A program made the translations under genes and the position numbers. Positions 60,432 through 64,000 of a stretch of DNA of 64,000 nt are shown in pieces. The DNA lies in contig NZ_CP108427.1 in NCBI RefSeq assembly GCF_035982055.1, forward strand, positions 6,509,001 through 6,573,000. The letters run 5' to 3'. This DNA is from Streptomyces sp. NBC_01288. GTDB taxonomy: Bacteria > Actinomycetota > Actinomycetes > Streptomycetales > Streptomycetaceae. Within the stretch, counting starts at the first letter, position 1, and every line of letters begins with the position of its first letter. The notes beneath the pieces were generated by a model, which saw only the letters and a list, made by a program, of their open reading frames with translations, did not search any database and was not told the DNA's origin.

Positions 60432-60630
60432 CGCGGTTCCAGTCCGTAACTCGCCAGCCGCCGCGTTGACTGCGTTGCCGCTCGGCGCGCTCCCACTTCT
60501 CGGCGTCGGCTCCGGCCTTGCGGGCGCCGGTCGTCTTGGCACGACGGAAGCGTCCGGCGCCGCCGGTGACGGAGACTCCGGCAGCGGGGTAGCTGCGGCT
60601 GCTCTGCCTACCGCGAGAGAAGAGCCCCAT
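60424..60630 (-). CDS. Small basic protein
   Basis: 68 residues: MGLFSRGRQSSRSYPAAGVS, then GRFRRAKTTGARKAGADAE and KWERAERQRSQRGGWRVTDW. No helix-turn-helix seen; strongly basic and possibly nucleic-acid-binding. Overlaps genes on both sides by a few bases. Such proteins are common next to DUF2637 genes. Confidence 0.5.
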   Translation of the reverse strand: MGLFSRGRQSSRSYPAAGVSVTGGAGRFRRAKTTGARKAGADAEKWERAERQRSQRGGWRVTDWNRDG

Positions 60631-61124
60631 CAGGTCGACTGCCCGGACGGCTTGCTGGCAGCGATGAGCTCGTCCCTGGTATGGCCGGCCGCGAGGCCGA
60701 TCTTCCAGAGGGCCTCGGCCTCACGCTCCGCCGCGCGCCACTCCGGGTCCTCGTCGCAGCGGCGGAGACCGACCTGCTGTCCGATCTGACGACAGCGCTG
60801 GCTGGCGGCGGCGTACCGGTCGAGGAGGCTGGGCTGATCCGGATCGGCCGCGGCTCGGAGCAACTGCGCGTAGGCGGCGCGAGTGATCGGCTTCTCGACG
60901 TCGGGCGCCTTGGCCCGCAGGGCGCTGGAGAAGTTCGGACTCATGGTCGTCGCCTGGATGATCGCGATCCGCCCGGTCGGGGTGAGCGTCACGTCGGGCC
61001 GGTTGGCCTCGAGGCGTTCAGCCATCTCGACGAGCATCTGCCGCACCAGTTCGTCCGTGGACAGGTTCCGGTTCGTGGGTTCTGGGCTGTGCTGCTCCGG
61101 GGGCTGGTCGGTAGCGTGTCCCAT
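60630..61124 (-). CDS. Hypothetical protein, first gene of the right-arm operon
   Basis: 164 residues from ATG 61124 (AAGGCAGG upstream). It is helical: TDELVRQMLVEMAERLEANR, a beta hairpin VTLTPTGRIAIIQATTMS, LLRAAADPDQPSLLDRYAAA and EDPEWRAAEREAEALWKIG. It is divergent from the helix-turn-helix gene at 61279 with a 24-bp palindrome between them. Function unknown. Confidence 0.65.
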   Translation of the reverse strand: MGHATDQPPEQHSPEPTNRNLSTDELVRQMLVEMAERLEANRPDVTLTPTGRIAIIQATTMSPNFSSALRAKAPDVEKPITRAAYAQLLRAAADPDQPSLLDRYAAASQRCRQIGQQVGLRRCDEDPEWRAAEREAEALWKIGLAAGHTRDELIAASKPSGQST

Positions 61125-61229
61125 CAGGGCCTGCCTTTTCGTGATGGTTGAGGTGGGCCTGGCCCTGTCCCGGAGCGCCAACTCAGCGGGACAGGGCCGT
61201 TGTGCTTAGTAGCTCGGGCTACTTCCTGA

Positions 61230-61253
61230 GACTGTACGGGGCCCCGTACAGTC
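61230..61253. promoter_or_regulatory. 24-bp perfect palindrome, candidate operator
   Basis: GACTGTACGGGG followed immediately by its complement in mirror order. It is in the divergent promoter between the operon starting at 61124 and the helix-turn-helix gene at 61279. Perfect symmetry over 24 bp is unlikely by chance and marks a repressor site. Confidence 0.75.
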
Positions 61254-61278
61254 GAGGCAAGCGGCCCGCCCGAATGAG

Positions 61279-61587
61279 ATGAGGCCGGGTGTGACCGAGG
61301 AGGCTCAGCGCGTGATCGACGCCATGGATGCCGTGGAGGCGATGACCGACCCGGAGCAGCGCGCGAAAGCGATCGGTGAAGTGATGGCCGACCAGTCTGC
61401 GCGGGGGAAGAGGTGGCGGGAGATGCGCCGCCAGGTGGTGCTCGACATGCGCGCTCAGGATCCGCCGGTCTCGTATCGGAAGATCGCGAAGGCGCTCGGG
61501 ATCGGGCTGGCCACGGTGCAGGACATCGAGCGGGGCTACACGGGGTCGGGTAAGGATCGCCCCCGCGCGACAGTGTCGGAGGAGTAG
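61279..61587 (+). CDS. Small helix-turn-helix protein
   Basis: 102 residues. A helical first half (AQRVIDAMDAVEAMTDPEQR) is followed by VSYRKIAKALGIGLATVQDI, a helix-turn-helix of resolvase/sigma-like type. It may bind the palindrome 26 bases upstream and control both directions. Confidence 0.7.
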   Translation: MRPGVTEEAQRVIDAMDAVEAMTDPEQRAKAIGEVMADQSARGKRWREMRRQVVLDMRAQDPPVSYRKIAKALGIGLATVQDIERGYTGSGKDRPRATVSEE

Positions 61588-61655
61588 TCCGCAGCGCACG
61601 CTGAGCCCCTGTCCGCGCGCCGGTCGGGGGCTCGCTGCTGTCCGACCTACACTCC

Positions 61656-61898
61656 GTGCACGTGACAGACATCGAACACCTGATCCTGCTCGAACGTGCC
61701 GCGGAGACCGAACGCGCCAAGCTCGCCGGCCTCATTGGCGACGAGTACGACGAGCAGTGGCGGGCCTGGTTCAAAGCTTCCGAGGCGATCCAGGCCGCGA
61801 TCACCGAGCATGCGACGGGGTCCGGCGAGAACCGGTACGAGGTCGAGCAGGCTGTGAAGGCGGCTGTACGGCACGCCGAGCAGGACCCTGCGGAGTAG
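61656..61898 (+). CDS. Small hypothetical protein
   Basis: 80 residues from GTG 61656 (GTG 61662 possible). Helical: EHLILLERAAETERAKLAGL, EQWRAWFKASEAIQAAITEH and EVEQAVKAAVRHAEQ. Acidic. Second gene of a short plus-strand operon. Confidence 0.5.
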   Translation: MHVTDIEHLILLERAAETERAKLAGLIGDEYDEQWRAWFKASEAIQAAITEHATGSGENRYEVEQAVKAAVRHAEQDPAE

Positions 61899-61948
61899 CC
61901 CAGCGCGCGACCCCCCGGCCCCCGGGCGAGGCTGGAGGTGTGACCCCG

Positions 61949-62146
61949 GTGACCGTGTACCCGCCCGACGAGGAGGGCGGCCGGCGCGTCCAGGCGGGCG
62001 GCCAGATCCTCGGCCGCGCGTTCTCGGTGCACGATGTGGCGGCGCTGCTCCAGACGGCCGGCCTCCAGGACGCGGACGAGATGGACGTGGTCCGCGCGGA
62101 GTGGATCGACTGGCGGGGCGGCGGTCCGGAATTCTGGACGCGCTGA
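61949..62146 (+). CDS. Small hypothetical phage protein
   Basis: 65 residues from GTG 61949, 10 bases after GGAGG (GTG 61940 is closer to it). VYPPDEEGGRRVQAGGQILG, FSVHDVAALLQTAGLQDADE and VRAEWIDWRGGGPEFW. Proteins ending in a Trp-rich ..IDWRGG.PE.W pattern are frequent in Streptomyces phages and plasmids. Function unknown. Confidence 0.6.
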   Translation: MTVYPPDEEGGRRVQAGGQILGRAFSVHDVAALLQTAGLQDADEMDVVRAEWIDWRGGGPEFWTR

Positions 62147-62233
62147 GCACCCCGCCAGGAATGGTGACACTGTGTCGTTTGAGTAAATTGATGACTATTG
62201 TTGCGGGTGATGCTTACCGAGGTGCCTGCATAG

Positions 62234-62268
62234 GAAAGGGCGACCCGGAGTCTCCGGGCCGCCCTTTC
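62234..62268 (+). terminator. Terminator of the short plus-strand operon
   Basis: GAAAGGGCG and CGCCCTTTC, then CCCGG and CCGGG inside, form a nearly perfect hairpin with one A-C mismatch, ending in CTTTC. It lies about 90 bases after the last plus-strand gene; the intervening segment is AT-richer (TTTGAGTAAATTGATGACTA). Confidence 0.8.
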
Positions 62269-62335
62269 GTGTTCCGGTCCAGCCTGGTCCGTCAAGCGGA
62301 ATTCAGGCTCCCGGTTTCATGCTGGCCGAACGAGG

Positions 62336-62923
62336 CTAGCTACTACACTCGGGAATCTTCCCATTGTGTCCTGACGGCTCCATGTAGCCGCTGTACATCC
62401 AGGCCGTGTACTTGTCCTCCCTCGAACTTTCGAGGTCGGGGGTCGAGTGAGGCTGGTCGGTCGGCCACTTGACCTTGTACCACTTGGTAATGCCCTGGCC
62501 TTCGCCGCCGTCAAAGCCGGAGTCCTTCCAGCATTCAACCCAGACCGTGTGGTGGAGTCGGACGAGTCCGACCTGGCGCGCGGAATCCGGTCCGGGGCAG
62601 TCGCTGACGTTGCAGGTCCTCACCATCAGTCCCTCGTCGCCAGCTTGAGTCACCGTGCGGACGACCTTGTAGGCCCATGGGCCCACCTTGCTCGGGGCCT
62701 TGTCCGTCCGGTAGGTGTTCTCAGGGATGGGCTGGCTCCCCTGGGGGCAGTTGACCTTGGCTCCCTGGCAGCGGGGGCCGTCGCCGTTGCCGCTCAAGTC
62801 GCCGCTCACCGACGTGTTCGGCTCCTTCTTGTCGCCGTCGTCACTGATGAGCTGCGGGGCGATGATCGTTCCGGCGGCTACGATGACTGCGCCAGCAATT
62901 GCAATTTTGTGCCCGGTCTTCAT
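62336..62923 (-). CDS. Exported or membrane-anchored hypothetical protein
   Basis: 195 residues from ATG 62923 (AAGGA upstream). A signal/anchor helix (KIAIAGAVIVAAGTIIAPQL) is followed by a Cys-rich extracellular part: CQGAKVNCPQ, VRTCNVSDCPGPD, WVECWKDSGFD and a final C. The C-rich segment suggests disulfides or an SH3-like fold. It could be a superinfection-exclusion or surface protein. Less GC-rich than neighbours. Confidence 0.6.
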   Translation of the reverse strand: MKTGHKIAIAGAVIVAAGTIIAPQLISDDGDKKEPNTSVSGDLSGNGDGPRCQGAKVNCPQGSQPIPENTYRTDKAPSKVGPWAYKVVRTVTQAGDEGLMVRTCNVSDCPGPDSARQVGLVRLHHTVWVECWKDSGFDGGEGQGITKWYKVKWPTDQPHSTPDLESSREDKYTAWMYSGYMEPSGHNGKIPECSS

Positions 62924-63293
62924 CTTGTCCTTGCCTCTGTGGGACCAGCGGGGAGGATCAGAGTGCACGTCACGGACACGTATGGCGAGTGTTAATTGGT
63001 GGTGACACCCGAGAGGGCGGTTTAGACCATTTCCGGAGGGTGCTGGCTCTACGCGCATTGCGAAAGGCTGTATACAAATAAAGCCCTGCACGTAGTGGCA
63101 TCTTGACTGTCGACGTGGAGGTGGTAGATCTATCTATAATTCCGGGCCTGTGCTGGATATCACAAACTTGCGGGTGCATGTACATGCTAATTCCGCAGAA
63201 TAAGCAAGCGCTCCGTCATGTGAATTGCCCTTTTCGGTGAAGCTGACTTCACGGTCAAGCAGCGGAAGGACGAGACGCGTCTCTAGGAGAATC
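62924..63293. other. AT-richer non-coding interval
   Basis: About 370 bases with no supported gene, notably AT-rich around 63060-63210 (GTATACAAATAAAG, TATCTATAATTCC, CATGTACATGC). It carries the promoter for the exported protein and perhaps others. A TTGACT and a TATAAT occur at 63103 and about 63135 but with too long a spacing for a normal promoter. Confidence 0.45.
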
Positions 63294-63326
63294 AGGTCGC
63301 TGACTCAGCGCGGGAGTCAGCGACCT
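63294..63326 (-). terminator. Terminator after the gene at 63336
   Basis: AGGTCGCTGACTC and GAGTCAGCGACCT form a 13-bp perfect stem with a 7-base loop, just after the stop of the 63336 gene. Confidence 0.8.
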
Positions 63327-63335
63327 TGTGCTGAG

Positions 63336-63539
63336 TCAGCCAGGGATGGAGCCTTCGTAGACGTACCTGGCGCACCGCTCGGCATCCAGGCGGATCGAGT
63401 GGAGCAGGTAGATCGCCCGTACCCCGGGGGCGTGGTCCGGCTTGATGAACAGGACCCAGTCGAGGGTCTCGCTCGCGGGCCAGTGCATGATCTCGCCGTC
63501 GAAGGGGCCGCCGTAGAACGCGACTGCAACTGTGCGCAT
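63336..63539 (-). CDS. Small hypothetical protein
   Basis: 67 residues from ATG 63539: MRTVAVAFYGGPFDGEIMHW, DWVLFIKPDHAPGVRAIYLL and AERCARYVYEGSIPG. This FYGGPFDG pattern recurs in short actinomycete proteins of unknown function. It has its own terminator. Confidence 0.65.
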   Translation of the reverse strand: MRTVAVAFYGGPFDGEIMHWPASETLDWVLFIKPDHAPGVRAIYLLHSIRLDAERCARYVYEGSIPG

Positions 63540-63632
63540 GGCGCAGGTTTCCAATCACTCGGGCCCCGCGCCCGTACGCCATTGTGCGGCACGACACTGA
63601 CACTGTTCCCCTGGTGCAGGGTCTGGCCGCGA

Positions 63633-64000
63633 TCACTCCCTCTCCCCAGCCCCTTCCAAAGCCCGTGCAGTGTGCGACCGGCAGCCGACCCATACCTCCG
63701 TGGAAGTCGATCCGGCCGCCGCCGTCGTGCACCTGCTCCAGCGTCCGCCGCTGCGCCCCGATGTCCAAGCCCGCTCCAGGCGCTCGGCCGTGCCCTCAGC
63801 GACCTTGCTGATCCGCGGCTCCTCGACGTCCTGGTCCTCCTTGGCTGGAGTGTTTCCGGGCTGCAAGAGACGGAGCTGCAGCCACCGGTCTGGGGGATAC
63901 AGGCACAGGCACCACTGGCACTGCACGGTCTGGGCCATGTCCGCGTAGAGCCTGCTGCCGCACACCACCCCGGACAGGTCGATGGCGATGCAGTAGCCCA
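63633..64000 (-). CDS. Cys-rich hypothetical protein (partial, start outside window)
   Basis: The frame is open to the window end, so the N-terminus is missing. The visible part begins CIAIDLSGVVCGSRLYADMA and QTVQCQWCLCLYPPDRWLQ: clustered Cys pairs like a zinc ribbon or a helix-turn-helix with zinc. The last 80 residues are less convincing, and another frame (ending 63292) also stays open there. Confidence 0.45.
   Translation of the reverse strand, partial: GYCIAIDLSGVVCGSRLYADMAQTVQCQWCLCLYPPDRWLQLRLLQPGNTPAKEDQDVEEPRISKVAEGTAERLERAWTSGRSGGRWSRCTTAAAGSTSTEVWVGCRSHTARALEGAGERE

Larger units (their letters stand above)
26706..64000. mobile_element. Integrated siphovirus-type prophage with plasmid-like right arm (incomplete at right end)
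   Basis: It starts at the tRNA 3' fragment and runs past the window end. It contains a complete HK97-type head module, a long-tail module and a lysis module, all on the minus strand. Regulator genes sit on both strands at the left, and a cluster of DUF2637-type and other small membrane proteins lies at about 57-61 kb. No integrase, excision-site partner or recognisable replication protein occurs before 64000, so these are expected further right. All essential late genes look intact. Confidence 0.9.

Noticed and set aside
62147..62233. Small RNA gene ahead of the terminator at 62234
   Set aside because: The AT-rich stretch is suggestive but no convincing -35/-10 pair or conserved fold is visible.
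63292..63768. 158-codon minus-strand frame
   Set aside because: It runs through a perfect terminator hairpin and across the better supported gene at 63336-63539.
26729..64000. Integrase gene within the window
   Set aside because: No frame shows the R-H-R-Y pattern of a tyrosine recombinase or a serine recombinase start; it is expected outside.

Overview
The window is from a high-GC actinomycete, almost certainly a Streptomyces. Third codon positions are strongly G/C, many neighbouring genes overlap by ATGA or GTGA, and there are LacI-controlled cellobiose genes with the CebR operator TGGGAGCGCTCCCA, DnaA boxes of the form TTGTCCACA, and two copies of a short intergenic repeat common in that genus. 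Two parts meet at about 26.7 kb.

Part 1 (1-26.7 kb) is host chromosome. It starts with a partial PD-(D/E)XK-like protein, a PAP2 membrane phosphatase, a histidine phosphatase, a TPR-type regulator divergent from a small conserved protein, and a spermidine-synthase-like protein. A two-component system then sits directly upstream of a secreted CBM2-GH18 chitinase, followed by a complete sugar ABC uptake operon without an ATPase gene. Next come the 3' remnant of an aromatic amino acid ammonia-lyase gene and a VapBC toxin-antitoxin pair. The cellobiose locus follows: a GH1 beta-glucosidase, a CebR-type LacI repressor, cebE-cebF-cebG, a second GH1 (bglC) and a second LacI regulator. CebR-type boxes lie upstream of the first GH1, upstream of cebE and over the start of bglC. 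A kinase-like protein and a GNAT acetyltransferase end the host part.

Part 2 (26.7-64 kb, continuing past the window) is an integrated siphovirus-type prophage. Its left junction is the 3' end of a tRNA gene on the minus strand, probably tRNA-His, next to an 18-bp-stem terminator and three 10-bp direct repeats that may be integrase arm sites. The left arm carries small regulators and cargo. The late genes all read on the minus strand from right to left: HNH endonuclease, small and large terminase, portal, HK97-type protease and capsid, connectors, tail tube, tail assembly chaperone with a clear -1 frameshift signal, a 1269-residue tape measure, one large LamG-containing tail protein, amidase endolysin and holin-like proteins. 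No integrase or intact tRNA gene is seen, so the right attachment site lies beyond 64 kb.

The right arm (about 57-61 kb) does not look like an ordinary phage. It is a tightly overlapping set of membrane proteins, including a DUF2637 protein of the type found on Streptomyces plasmids and integrative conjugative elements. It is associated with two short-motif arrays, a helically phased CGGTAGA array and a dense TGAGCC/GGCTCA array. This combination of a full virion module with a plasmid-like module and possible DNA-translocase recognition arrays is the most interesting part of the window.
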